DNA from: Acidobacteriota bacterium
GTDB lineage: Bacteria; Acidobacteriota; Terriglobia; Terriglobales; SCQP01
Reading direction: 5' to 3'
DNA length: 5,126 nt
Assembly (NCBI GenBank): GCA_021823305.1
Contig: JAKAOE010000179.1
Span: 1-5,126 of the forward strand
The translations under genes and the position numbers were made by a program. The notes under the pieces were generated by a model. It searched no databases, was not told the DNA's origin, and worked only from the letters and a program-made list of their open reading frames with translations. Below, one piece after another: positions 1-5,126 of the stretch (its first letter is position 1; each line of letters starts with the position of its first letter).

Positions 1-2
1 AG

Positions 3-569
3 GCGCGGCAGGGGCACCGGGCGGGGGTGGTGTGGTTCACCGGGCTGTCGGGCAGCGGCAAGTCGACGCTGGCGCGGGGGCTGGAGCGGCGGCTGTTCGC
101 GCTGGGCTGCCGGACGGTGCTGCTGGACGGGGACGCGCTGCGGCGGGGGCTGTCGAACGACCTGGGGTTCGGCGCGGCGGACCGGATGGAGAACATCCGG
201 CGGGCGGGCGAAGTCGCGCGCCTGTTTTACGAGAACGGCTGCCTGGTGTTGTGCGCGTTCGTGTCGCCCTTCCGGCGCGACCGCGAGTTCGCGCGGCAGC
301 GGATCGGGCGCGGGCGGTTCCTCGAGATCTTTGTCGATTGCCCGCTGGAGGAGTGCCGGCGGCGGGACACCAAGGGACTGTACGCGGCGGCGCGGGCGGG
401 GGCGGTGAGCGATCTGACCGGCGTGGGGCAGGCCTACGAGCCGCCGCCGGCGCCGGAGTTCGTGGCCCGGACGGCGGAGCGGACGCCGGAGGCGGTCGTC
501 GAAGAACTGGTGGCGCTGCTGCGCGCGCGCGGACTGCTGGCGCCCGCGCACCGGCGGCACATTCGCTGA
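3..569 (+). CDS. cysC: Adenylylsulfate (APS) kinase, 5' end outside the window
   Basis: Phosphorylates adenosine 5'-phosphosulfate to PAPS with ATP, the second activation step of cytoplasmic sulfate assimilation. Counting from the GTG at 27, a P-loop GLSGSGKST lies at residues 6-14, LDGD at 33-36, DLGF at 45-48 and ENIRR at 55-59. The segment AFVSPFRRDR (77-86) carries the serine (S80) that is the phospho-acceptor position in this family, and RRDTKGLY (112-119) is the family's KGLY motif. The C-terminal LTG...YEPP..PE region is also typical. The frame is open from base 3 and reads ARQGHRAG just before VVWFTG. This resembles the usual CysC lead-in, so the GTG at 27 is probably not the start and the protein continues left of the window. 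It could be a stand-alone CysC or the kinase half of a CysN-CysC fusion; the window cannot decide. It ends 4 nt from the convergent peptidase gene. The family call is firm. Confidence 0.93.
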   Translation, partial: ARQGHRAGVVWFTGLSGSGKSTLARGLERRLFALGCRTVLLDGDALRRGLSNDLGFGAADRMENIRRAGEVARLFYENGCLVLCAFVSPFRRDREFARQRIGRGRFLEIFVDCPLEECRRRDTKGLYAAARAGAVSDLTGVGQAYEPPPAPEFVARTAERTPEAVVEELVALLRARGLLAPAHRRHIR

Positions 570-585
570 CGCGTCACCAGACGCG
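570..585. terminator. Hairpin at convergent cysC / M13 peptidase junction
   Basis: A perfect 6-bp GC-rich stem, CGCGTC-ACCA-GACGCG, starts one base after the cysC stop and lies over the last codons and stop of the opposing peptidase gene. It is symmetrical and would form in transcripts from either side. No T-tract follows in either direction, so it is not a classical intrinsic terminator. It is listed because it is the only structured element at a junction with just 4 intergenic bases. Function is inferred. Confidence 0.3.
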
Positions 586-2583
586 GCAGGACTTGGGGCC
601 GGCGGACATGGGCGCGTGGGGGCCGCAGTGGAAGGCCTGGGCGAACTCGGGCATGTTGGTGACCACGCCTAGGACGCGGAACTTGCCGGGGGAGTGGGGA
701 TCGGTCTTGACCGAGGCGCGGGCGGCCTGGGGCCGGGTGTTTGCGCAGAAGACGCGGGCGAAGGCGAGGAAGAAACGCTGCTCGGGGGAGTAGCCGTCGA
801 TCTTGCCGCGCTCGGCGGGGGTGAGGGCGGCTTCCATGGCCATGTAGGCGATGCGGGCGCCGCCGTTGTCGGCGGTGTTTTCGCCGAGCGTGAGGCGGCC
901 GTTGAGGTGGACGCCGGCGACCGGGCTGTAGCGCGAGTACTGGTCGATCAGGCAGCGGGCGCGAAGGTCGAAGGCCTTGCTGTCGGCCGCGGTCCACCAG
1001 TCGTGCAGGTTGCCGTGGCCGTCGAAGTGGCGGCCGTGGTCGTCGAAGCCGTGGGTCATCTCGTGGCCGATGACGACGCCGATGCCGCCGAAGTTGCTCG
1101 CCAGATCGCGGTGGGGATCGTAGAAGGGCGGCTGCAGGATGCCGGCGGGGAAGGTGATGGTGTTGCGGTTGGGGGTGTAGTTGGCGTTGACCGTGGGCGG
1201 GGTCATGTTGAAGCGGGTGCGGTTGAAGGGGCGGCCGAGATCGCGCATGGCGCGGGCCCAGTTGAAGGCGGCGACGCGGCGCTCATTGCCGTAATAGTCG
1301 CCGCGGCGGATGACCAGGGCGCTGTAGTCACGCCAGTGGTCGGGGTAGGCGATCATGTTGGAGATCTGGCTGAGCTTGAGCAGCGCCTGGCGCTTGGTGG
1401 GCGGCGACATCCAGGTGAGGCTCTGGATATCGCGGCCGAGCGCGGCCTCGAGCTGGTGCACCATGAGCAGCGCCTTCTGCTTGGCGTTGCCGCCGAAGGC
1501 GGCCTTGACGTAGAGCCGGCCGACATCCTCGCCCAGGCCGCGGTCGGCGGCGGTGGAGCAGCGGTACCAGCGCGGCTGGTCGCGCAGCGTGCCGTGCATG
1601 GTGTGGTCGAAGAAGTCGAAGTTGGCCTGGACGAAGGCCTGGGAAAGCTCGGGGGCGGCGGCGTGGGCGACCTGCCAGCGCAGGTAGGCTTTCCAATCGT
1701 CGAGCGAGACGGCGGTGAGCTCGGCGTTGAGGGCGCGGAAGAAGGCGGGTGAGCCGACGTTGAGGGTGGCGAAGGCGGGAGCGTGGACGGCGGCGAGGTA
1801 GGCGGACCAGTGGAAGGCCGGGGTGAGCGAGCGGAACTGCGCCAGGCTCATCTTGTGGTAGGTGGCGTTGGGGTTGCGCAGCTCGACGTTGCTGAGCGAG
1901 GCGCGGGCGAGGGCGGTTTCGATGCGCAGCACGGCGGCGGCCTCGGCCTGGGCGCGGGGCGCGGGATCGCCGAGCAGCGCGAAGATGCGGGCGACGTGGA
2001 GGCGGTAGGCGGCGAGGATGGCGCGGTTGTGGGGCGTGTCCTTGACGTAGTAGTCGCGCGGCAGATCGGCGCCGCCCTGGCCGGCCTGGGCGATGACGTT
2101 GTTGGAGTCCTTGGCGTCGGGGCCGGAGCCGAAGCGGAACAGGGCGGGGTCGCCGTTGACCTGCATGTGGCCGATCTCGGCGGCGAAGGCGGTCTGGGAG
2201 CGGATGGCGGCGATGCGCCGGAGCTCGGGCTGCAGCGGAGCGTCGCCGAGGCGGTTGAGCGCGACGACGTTCATGCAGGCGGCGTAGAAGGCGCCGACCT
2301 TGGCGGTGACCGGATCGGGGTTCTTGGCGGCTTCCGCCGCGGTGAGGATCTTGCGCAGCTCGAGGTGGTCGCGCCGGGCGACCTCGCCGAAGGTGCTCCA
2401 GCGCGCCTGGTCGGCGGGGATGTGGTTGTGGGCGATCCAGTTGCCGCAGGCGTACTGGTAGAAGTTGTCGCAGGGATTGACGTGGGTGTCGATGGCGGAA
2501 AGATCCACGCCGTGATTGGCCTGCTGCGCGGCGGCGGCGGCGGCCAAGGCGAGCGCGAGAAACGAGATGCCTGCAAAGCGCAT
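574..2583 (-). CDS. Secreted M13 family (neprilysin/PepO-like) zinc metalloendopeptidase
   Basis: A 669-residue precursor of a zinc endopeptidase that cleaves oligopeptides, probably in the periplasm or outside the cell. Residues 1-19 form a signal peptide with an Ala-rich end (cleavage near A19/Q20) and no lipobox cysteine. The Peptidase_M13_N region follows, with the NPCDNFYQYACGNW signature at 36-49. The catalytic C-terminal domain has NANYTP (466-471), FPAGILQPPF, the zinc motif HEMTH (507-511, catalytic E508) and GENTADNGG with third zinc ligand E568 and D572. DPHSP..FR gives H630 and R636, matching neprilysin H711 and R717. The protein ends in the classic CRVW. All catalytic residues are present and the length is normal, so it should be active. 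The ATG at 2583 is chosen over longer upstream frames because it begins the signal peptide and has GGGAGG 8 nt upstream. The aromatic usual at the third position of NA(Y/F)Y is Asn468. Substrate is unknown. It is divergent from the hydrolase gene, which may share its control region. Confidence 0.97.
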   Translation of the reverse strand: MRFAGISFLALALAAAAAAQQANHGVDLSAIDTHVNPCDNFYQYACGNWIAHNHIPADQARWSTFGEVARRDHLELRKILTAAEAAKNPDPVTAKVGAFYAACMNVVALNRLGDAPLQPELRRIAAIRSQTAFAAEIGHMQVNGDPALFRFGSGPDAKDSNNVIAQAGQGGADLPRDYYVKDTPHNRAILAAYRLHVARIFALLGDPAPRAQAEAAAVLRIETALARASLSNVELRNPNATYHKMSLAQFRSLTPAFHWSAYLAAVHAPAFATLNVGSPAFFRALNAELTAVSLDDWKAYLRWQVAHAAAPELSQAFVQANFDFFDHTMHGTLRDQPRWYRCSTAADRGLGEDVGRLYVKAAFGGNAKQKALLMVHQLEAALGRDIQSLTWMSPPTKRQALLKLSQISNMIAYPDHWRDYSALVIRRGDYYGNERRVAAFNWARAMRDLGRPFNRTRFNMTPPTVNANYTPNRNTITFPAGILQPPFYDPHRDLASNFGGIGVVIGHEMTHGFDDHGRHFDGHGNLHDWWTAADSKAFDLRARCLIDQYSRYSPVAGVHLNGRLTLGENTADNGGARIAYMAMEAALTPAERGKIDGYSPEQRFFLAFARVFCANTRPQAARASVKTDPHSPGKFRVLGVVTNMPEFAQAFHCGPHAPMSAGPKSCRVW

Positions 2584-2591
2584 TAGGAATG

Positions 2592-2597
2592 CCTCCC
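2592..2597 (-). promoter_or_regulatory. Ribosome binding site of the M13 peptidase gene
   Basis: GGGAGG on the minus strand, 8 nt before the ATG at 2583. It fixes that start against the longer open frame that extends to about 3003 through the divergent gene. Confidence 0.7.
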
Positions 2598-2608
2598 GGA
2601 TGGGAGCC

Positions 2609-2637
2609 AGTGTACTCTCCACCGTCCAGCGGGGCAA
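2609..2637 (-). promoter_or_regulatory. Candidate sigma70-type promoter for the M13 peptidase gene
   Basis: On the minus strand, TTGCCC (2637-2632, 4 of 6 to TTGACA) is separated by exactly 17 nt from TACACT (2614-2609, 4 of 6 to TATAAT). This predicts a transcript start near 2602 and a leader of about 19 nt containing the ribosome binding site. Spacing and placement are good; the hexamers are only moderate matches. Confidence 0.45.
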
Positions 2638-2647
2638 GGCGGCAGCC

Positions 2648-2652
2648 GGGAG
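2648..2652 (+). promoter_or_regulatory. Ribosome binding site deciding the hydrolase start
   Basis: GGGAG ends 7 nt before the ATG at 2660, 4 nt before the ATG at 2657 and 13 nt before the ATG at 2666. The 2660 codon matches the 7-8 nt spacing seen at the peptidase and beta-repeat genes, so it is preferred; 2657 remains possible. Confidence 0.6.
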
Positions 2653-2659
2653 TAAGATG

Positions 2660-3994
2660 ATGGCTATGTTCCACTTGGTGCTGAGTGCGTGGCTGCTGGC
2701 GGCGCCGCCGGGGGCGGCGGCGCAGGCACGTTCCTTCCTGGGCGAACTGGCGGCGGGGCAGTATGCCAAGGCCGAGGCGGCGTGCGACGCGCAGGTGCGG
2801 GCGCGGGCGCCGGCGGCGGCGCTGCGGCAGTTGTGGGAGTCGCTGGAGCGGGCGCATGGCGCGTACCGGTCGCTGGGGGCGACGCGGGTGGTGGCGACGG
2901 TGCGCGGGGTGACGGTGACGCGCACCAACGCGACGTTCGCCAGGGCCAGCATCGGGCTGCAGGTGGCGATCAACGGCGCCGGGCAGGTGGCGGGAATCTT
3001 CATCGTGGCGGCGAGCGCGGCGGCGGGCGCGCGCCGGCCGGCGGCGGAGCCGCTGCCGGATTGGAAGCCGCCGCCGTATGTGCGGCGGGCCGGCTTTCAT
3101 GAAGTCAAGGTCACGATCGGCAGCGCCCCATGGGCGCTGCCCGGGTTTTTGACGATCCCCAACGGCCCCGGGCCGTTTCCGGCGGTGGTGCTGGTGGCGG
3201 GTTCGGGGCCGGAGGACGCGGACGAGACGATCGGCCCGAACAAGCCGTTCAAGGATTTGGCGTGGGGGCTGGCGTCGCGGGGGATCGCGGTGCTGCGCTA
3301 CGCCAAGCGCACCTATGAGTATCCGCGCCAATGCGCGGCGCTGCCCGATTTCACCGTGACGCAGGAGTACGTCGAGGATGCGCAGGCGGCGCTGGCGCTG
3401 CTGGCGGCGCGGCCGGAGATCGCGCGGGACCGCATCTTCGTGCTGGGGCACAGCGAGGGTGGGATGGTGGCGCCGCGGATCGCGGCCAGCCGGCTGGCGG
3501 CGGGGATGATCTCGCTGGCGGGGAGCGCGCAGCCGCTGCAGCGGAGCGTGGTGATGCAGGTGAAGTACCTGGCCTCGCTGCGGCCGCCGCGGGCGACGGC
3601 GGCGATGGTGCGCGAGGCGGAGGCGGACGCCCAGGCGATCGAGAGTCCGGCGCTGCGGCCGGGGATGAGCGTCAGTCTGCTCGGCGCCCCCCTGCCGGCG
3701 GCTTATGTGCTCGACCTGCGCGGCTACGACCCGGCGCGCGCGGCGGCAGCGTTGGACAAGCCAGTGCTGGTGTTGCAAGGCGGCAAGGACTATCAGGTGA
3801 CGCGGGTGGATTACGGGATTTGGCGGCGGGGGCTGGCCGGCGACAAGCTGGCGGCGTTTCACTTTTACCCGGCGCTGTCGCACCTGTTCATGCCGGTGAG
3901 CGGGGCGCCGTCGCCGGCCGATTACGCCGTCGCCGGGCACGTGGCGGCGTCGGTGGTCGCCCAGATCGCGGCCTGGCTGCGGAGCCGGGGCTGA
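2660..3994 (+). CDS. Secreted alpha/beta hydrolase with N-terminal DUF3887 domain
   Basis: A 444-residue precursor of a serine hydrolase, probably an esterase or peptidase-like enzyme of the dienelactone-hydrolase/FrsA-like group; substrate unknown. Residues 1-21 are a signal peptide ending AAA before Q22, with no lipobox. Residues 26-116 match DUF3887 in pattern: a helical start (LAAGQYAKAEAACD), a conserved W59, then strands finishing at GQVAGIFI. A Pro/Ala-rich linker (about 117-145) leads to the hydrolase fold. AGSGP (180-184) followed by DADETIGPNKPF is the family's oxyanion-side loop, and LAWGLASRGIAVLRY follows. The nucleophile elbow GHSEG places S265, with D377 in QGGKDYQ and H408 in LSHLF completing the triad, so the enzyme looks intact. 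The frame is open upstream to 2516, but the ribosome binding site and signal peptide support 2660. It is divergent from the peptidase gene and convergent with the beta-repeat gene (4-nt gap). Whether it works with the peptidase in polymer or peptide breakdown is speculation. Confidence 0.92.
   Translation: MAMFHLVLSAWLLAAPPGAAAQARSFLGELAAGQYAKAEAACDAQVRARAPAAALRQLWESLERAHGAYRSLGATRVVATVRGVTVTRTNATFARASIGLQVAINGAGQVAGIFIVAASAAAGARRPAAEPLPDWKPPPYVRRAGFHEVKVTIGSAPWALPGFLTIPNGPGPFPAVVLVAGSGPEDADETIGPNKPFKDLAWGLASRGIAVLRYAKRTYEYPRQCAALPDFTVTQEYVEDAQAALALLAARPEIARDRIFVLGHSEGGMVAPRIAASRLAAGMISLAGSAQPLQRSVVMQVKYLASLRPPRATAAMVREAEADAQAIESPALRPGMSVSLLGAPLPAAYVLDLRGYDPARAAAALDKPVLVLQGGKDYQVTRVDYGIWRRGLAGDKLAAFHFYPALSHLFMPVSGAPSPADYAVAGHVAASVVAQIAAWLRSRG
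3972..3989 (+). terminator. Hairpin at the 3' end of the hydrolase gene
   Basis: CCTGGCT-GCGG-AGCCGGG gives a 7-bp stem (one G-U pair) with a tetraloop, ending 2 nt before the TGA at 3992. In the opposite transcript the G-U pair becomes a C-A mismatch, so it is stronger in the hydrolase mRNA. There is no U-tract and it lies inside the coding sequence, so a termination role is tentative. Confidence 0.22.
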
Positions 3995-3998
3995 GCGG

Positions 3999-4907
3999 TT
4001 ACTGGCCGGCGGCGGGGTGAAGGTAGAGGCTGCCGACGCTCATGTCCACGTGGACGACGGCGAGGCCGCTGCCGAGCTGGAGGACGGAGTCGCCCTGGCT
4101 GTTCTTGGTGAACTTGGCGGCGGTGATGTCGTTGTGCAGGAAGCCGAGGTCCTTGTGGGTGATGACCTTGAGGCTGGGGTTGCGCGGGAGGTCGAGGTAG
4201 GTGCTGCCGACGTTATCGGTCTTGATGTTGATAACGCGGCTGGAGCCGACGCCGTCGGTGAAGCGCACGGTGCCGTAGTCGGTTTCGAGCTTGACCGAGT
4301 CCCACTCGGGGCGGTAGACGTTGAAGTCGCCGACGCCGGTGAAAGCGTCGAGGATGCCGCTGGCGGGGGCGGCGGCGGGCTGAGCGGCGCCGCGCAGGGT
4401 GACGTCGCCGTAGATGTTGCGGATCACCAGGCCGAGTGTGGCGGGGAGCTTGAGGCGAATCTCGGCCCAGAGTTCGACCGCCTTGCTGCTGCCGGCGGAG
4501 CGGATGAAGATCTTCTTGCCGTCGTAGACGTTGGAGTCGGTGCCGTGGATGCCGAGGATGCTCTTCATCATCGGGTAACCGTAGTCGCGGAAGTGATCCA
4601 GCGGGTAGGTTCCGGTGATGCGGAGCTGGCCGGCGATGCGGGTGACGGGGAAGCTGACCTGGTGGGCGAGGGTGCGGGCGAAGGCGTGGTCGGGGCCGGC
4701 GGAGTGGACGATGACGGTGAGCTCGACGGAGTCGCCGGCGGTGGTGGTGATGGTGATGGGGCCGACGAGGTTCTGGACCACGACCTGGGTCAAGCCGGCC
4801 GCGGGCACGGTCCGCTGGATGGGGTAGAGGTAGGTGACGTGGCTGGCCCAGGCCGGGGACAGGGCGAAACCGAGCAACCACAGCACCTTGAGGATGTTTG
4901 CGCGCAC
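3999..4907 (-). CDS. Exported DUF4097/adhesin-like beta-repeat protein
   Basis: A 302-residue precursor of unknown function. The signal peptide covers residues 1-21 (hydrophobic ILKVLWLLGFALS, then AWA before S22); no lipobox and no other membrane segment. The mature part looks almost all beta and carries short recurring strands around a glycine: NLVGPITI (46-53), NIYGDVTL (164-171), TGVGDFNV (190-197), TDYGTVRF (209-216), DNVGSTYL (231-238) and MSVGSLYL (289-296). This pattern fits DUF4097/DUF2807-type 'putative adhesin' beta-solenoids; the family call is by pattern only. An Ala/Pro linker (about 174-184) splits it into two halves. No catalytic motif is seen. The open frame begins at a TTG (4913) only 1 nt from GGGAG, whereas the GTG at 4907 sits 7 nt from it, so GTG is the likely start. 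It is probably periplasmic or surface-associated. It ends in TAA, 4 nt from the hydrolase stop. Confidence 0.88.
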   Translation of the reverse strand: MRANILKVLWLLGFALSPAWASHVTYLYPIQRTVPAAGLTQVVVQNLVGPITITTTAGDSVELTVIVHSAGPDHAFARTLAHQVSFPVTRIAGQLRITGTYPLDHFRDYGYPMMKSILGIHGTDSNVYDGKKIFIRSAGSSKAVELWAEIRLKLPATLGLVIRNIYGDVTLRGAAQPAAAPASGILDAFTGVGDFNVYRPEWDSVKLETDYGTVRFTDGVGSSRVINIKTDNVGSTYLDLPRNPSLKVITHKDLGFLHNDITAAKFTKNSQGDSVLQLGSGLAVVHVDMSVGSLYLHPAAGQ

Positions 4908-4914
4908 AGGCAAG

Positions 4915-4919
4915 CTCCC
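4915..4919 (-). promoter_or_regulatory. Ribosome binding site deciding the beta-repeat gene start
   Basis: GGGAG on the minus strand lies 7 nt from the GTG at 4907 but only 1 nt from the upstream TTG at 4913. This favours GTG and shortens the protein by two residues relative to the longest open frame. Confidence 0.6.
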
Positions 4920-4928
4920 GCTACATCA

Positions 4929-4958
4929 AGTATAAGACGCGCGAGATGGCGGGTTCGA
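4929..4958 (-). promoter_or_regulatory. Candidate promoter for the beta-repeat gene
   Basis: On the minus strand, TATACT (4934-4929) matches the sigma70 -10 consensus at 5 of 6 positions, in a local AT-rich patch. A weak -35 candidate TCGAAC (4958-4953, 3 of 6) lies 18 nt upstream. The predicted transcript start is near 4922, giving a short leader that still includes the ribosome binding site. Confidence 0.42.
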
Positions 4959-4969
4959 CTGCCGCGAAC
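4953..4969. repeat. Inverted repeat (possible operator) between divergent promoters
   Basis: Perfect 5-bp arms GTTCG and CGAAC separated by 7 nt, midway between two divergent genes and overlapping the -35 positions inferred for both. Arm centres are about 12 bp apart, near one helical turn, as in a small dimeric regulator site. Arms this short can arise by chance. Confidence 0.25.
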
Positions 4970-4992
4970 TTCCCACGGCTTTCCGGTATTCT
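4965..4992 (+). promoter_or_regulatory. Candidate promoter for the right-edge exported-protein gene
   Basis: TATTCT at 4987-4992 (4 of 6 to the sigma70 -10) is preceded by CGAACTT at 4965-4971, 15 nt away. There is no good TTGACA-like -35. The GAACTT block recalls ECF-sigma -35 elements, but the -10 is not a clean ECF match, so the sigma factor cannot be assigned. Confidence 0.28.
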
Positions 4993-5006
4993 TAAGGCAG
5001 CGCAGT

Positions 5007-5013
5007 GGGAGGG
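5007..5013 (+). promoter_or_regulatory. Ribosome binding site of the right-edge gene
   Basis: GGGAGGG, ending 3 nt before the ATG at 5017; measured from the GGGAG core the gap is 5 nt. It supports that ATG as the start of the truncated gene. Confidence 0.6.
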
Positions 5014-5016
5014 CCC

Positions 5017-5126
5017 ATGCAGGTAAATTGGGTGAGCGGGATACGGCGGCTGGCGGGCTGGGGAACGCTGGCGGCGCTGGCGGCGGGACTGGGAACAGCG
5101 GCGGCGGCGCAGCGCGTGAAGAAGGG
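5017..5126 (+). CDS. N-terminus of an exported protein of unknown family, cut by window edge
   Basis: Only 36 full codons are present and the frame is still open at the edge. They encode a typical signal peptide: a short N-region with Arg-Arg (residues 10-11), a hydrophobic Ala/Leu/Gly core (about 12-27) and an Ala-rich end before Gln32, where cleavage is likely. The mature protein starts QRVKK. There is no lipobox. The two arginines lack the rest of a twin-arginine motif, so Sec export is more likely than Tat. The ATG has a strong ribosome binding site. The mature sequence is too short to name a family. The gene is divergent from the beta-repeat gene with a 109-nt gap. Confidence 0.75.
   Translation, partial: MQVNWVSGIRRLAGWGTLAALAAGLGTAAAAQRVKK

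Noticed and set aside
32..793. Alternative plus-strand frame over cysC continuing past its stop
   Set aside because: The CysC frame has all family motifs; this one is a Gly/Ala/Arg-rich shadow.
694..1752. Long plus-strand open frame (352 codons) antisense to the peptidase, rich in Gly/Val/Ala
   Set aside because: It lies wholly within a gene with intact catalytic motifs on the other strand. Its biased composition is what antisense reading of GC-rich codons gives, and it shows no recognisable domain.
1783..2586. Second long plus-strand open frame (267 codons) antisense to the peptidase
   Set aside because: Same composition artefact; no motif, and it overlaps the peptidase signal-peptide region.
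2703..2719. Perfect 7-bp GC stem (CGCCGCC-GGG-GGCGGCG) early in the hydrolase gene
   Set aside because: It lies in Ala/Pro/Gly signal-peptide codons, where GCG/CCG runs make such stems common. Nothing else suggests regulation.
2701..2830. GCG-rich repeats suggesting a microsatellite
   Set aside because: Irregular and explained by poly-Ala codons in a GC3-biased genome, with no fixed repeat unit.
1328..3940. 870-codon minus-strand open frame spanning the peptidase and hydrolase genes
   Set aside because: Very Arg/Pro-rich sequence, out of frame with the real peptidase and antisense to the real hydrolase. High GC removes stop codons by chance.
4921..5016. Possible small RNA in the largest intergenic gap
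   Set aside because: Only about 100 nt, filled by two candidate promoters and two ribosome binding sites, with no terminator-like hairpin plus T-tract.

Overview
This is a GC-rich window (about 70% G+C by eye) with five protein-coding genes and almost no non-coding DNA. No RNA gene, insertion sequence, CRISPR array or phage gene is visible. Together, a secreted neprilysin-type M13 metallopeptidase, a secreted DUF3887-alpha/beta hydrolase, a DUF4097-like beta-repeat protein, GGGAG-type ribosome binding sites and strong GC3 bias suggest an Acidobacteriota-like Gram-negative soil bacterium. That assignment is inference; no taxonomic marker is present.

Layout, left to right. (1) The 3' part of an adenylylsulfate kinase (cysC, + strand) enters from the left edge and ends at 569. 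(2) A complete M13 metalloendopeptidase precursor (- strand, 574-2583) converges on it with a 4-nt gap. (3) A complete secreted alpha/beta hydrolase with an N-terminal DUF3887 domain (+ strand, 2660-3994) diverges from the peptidase across a short promoter region. (4) A complete secreted beta-repeat protein (- strand, 3999-4907) converges on the hydrolase, again with a 4-nt gap. (5) The first 36 codons of another exported protein (+ strand, from 5017) diverge from gene 4 and run off the right edge.

The genes strictly alternate in strand (+ - + - +), so none is in a visible operon. The two divergent gaps (2584-2659 and 4908-5016) hold the promoters. The two convergent junctions each leave 4 nt between stop codons and carry small hairpins built largely from coding sequence. 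Four consecutive genes encode proteins with cleavable signal peptides and no lipobox, so the block is mainly periplasmic or secreted functions. The sulfate-activation gene at the left edge looks unrelated to them.

The genes are mostly recognisable families in an ordinary chromosomal arrangement, and I do not see a new defence, mobile or biosynthetic system. The points most worth a second look are the beta-repeat protein of unknown role, the dyad between the divergent promoters at 4953-4969, the hairpin formed by the peptidase's own conserved C-terminal codons, and the possibility that the kinase is the tail of a CysN-CysC fusion.
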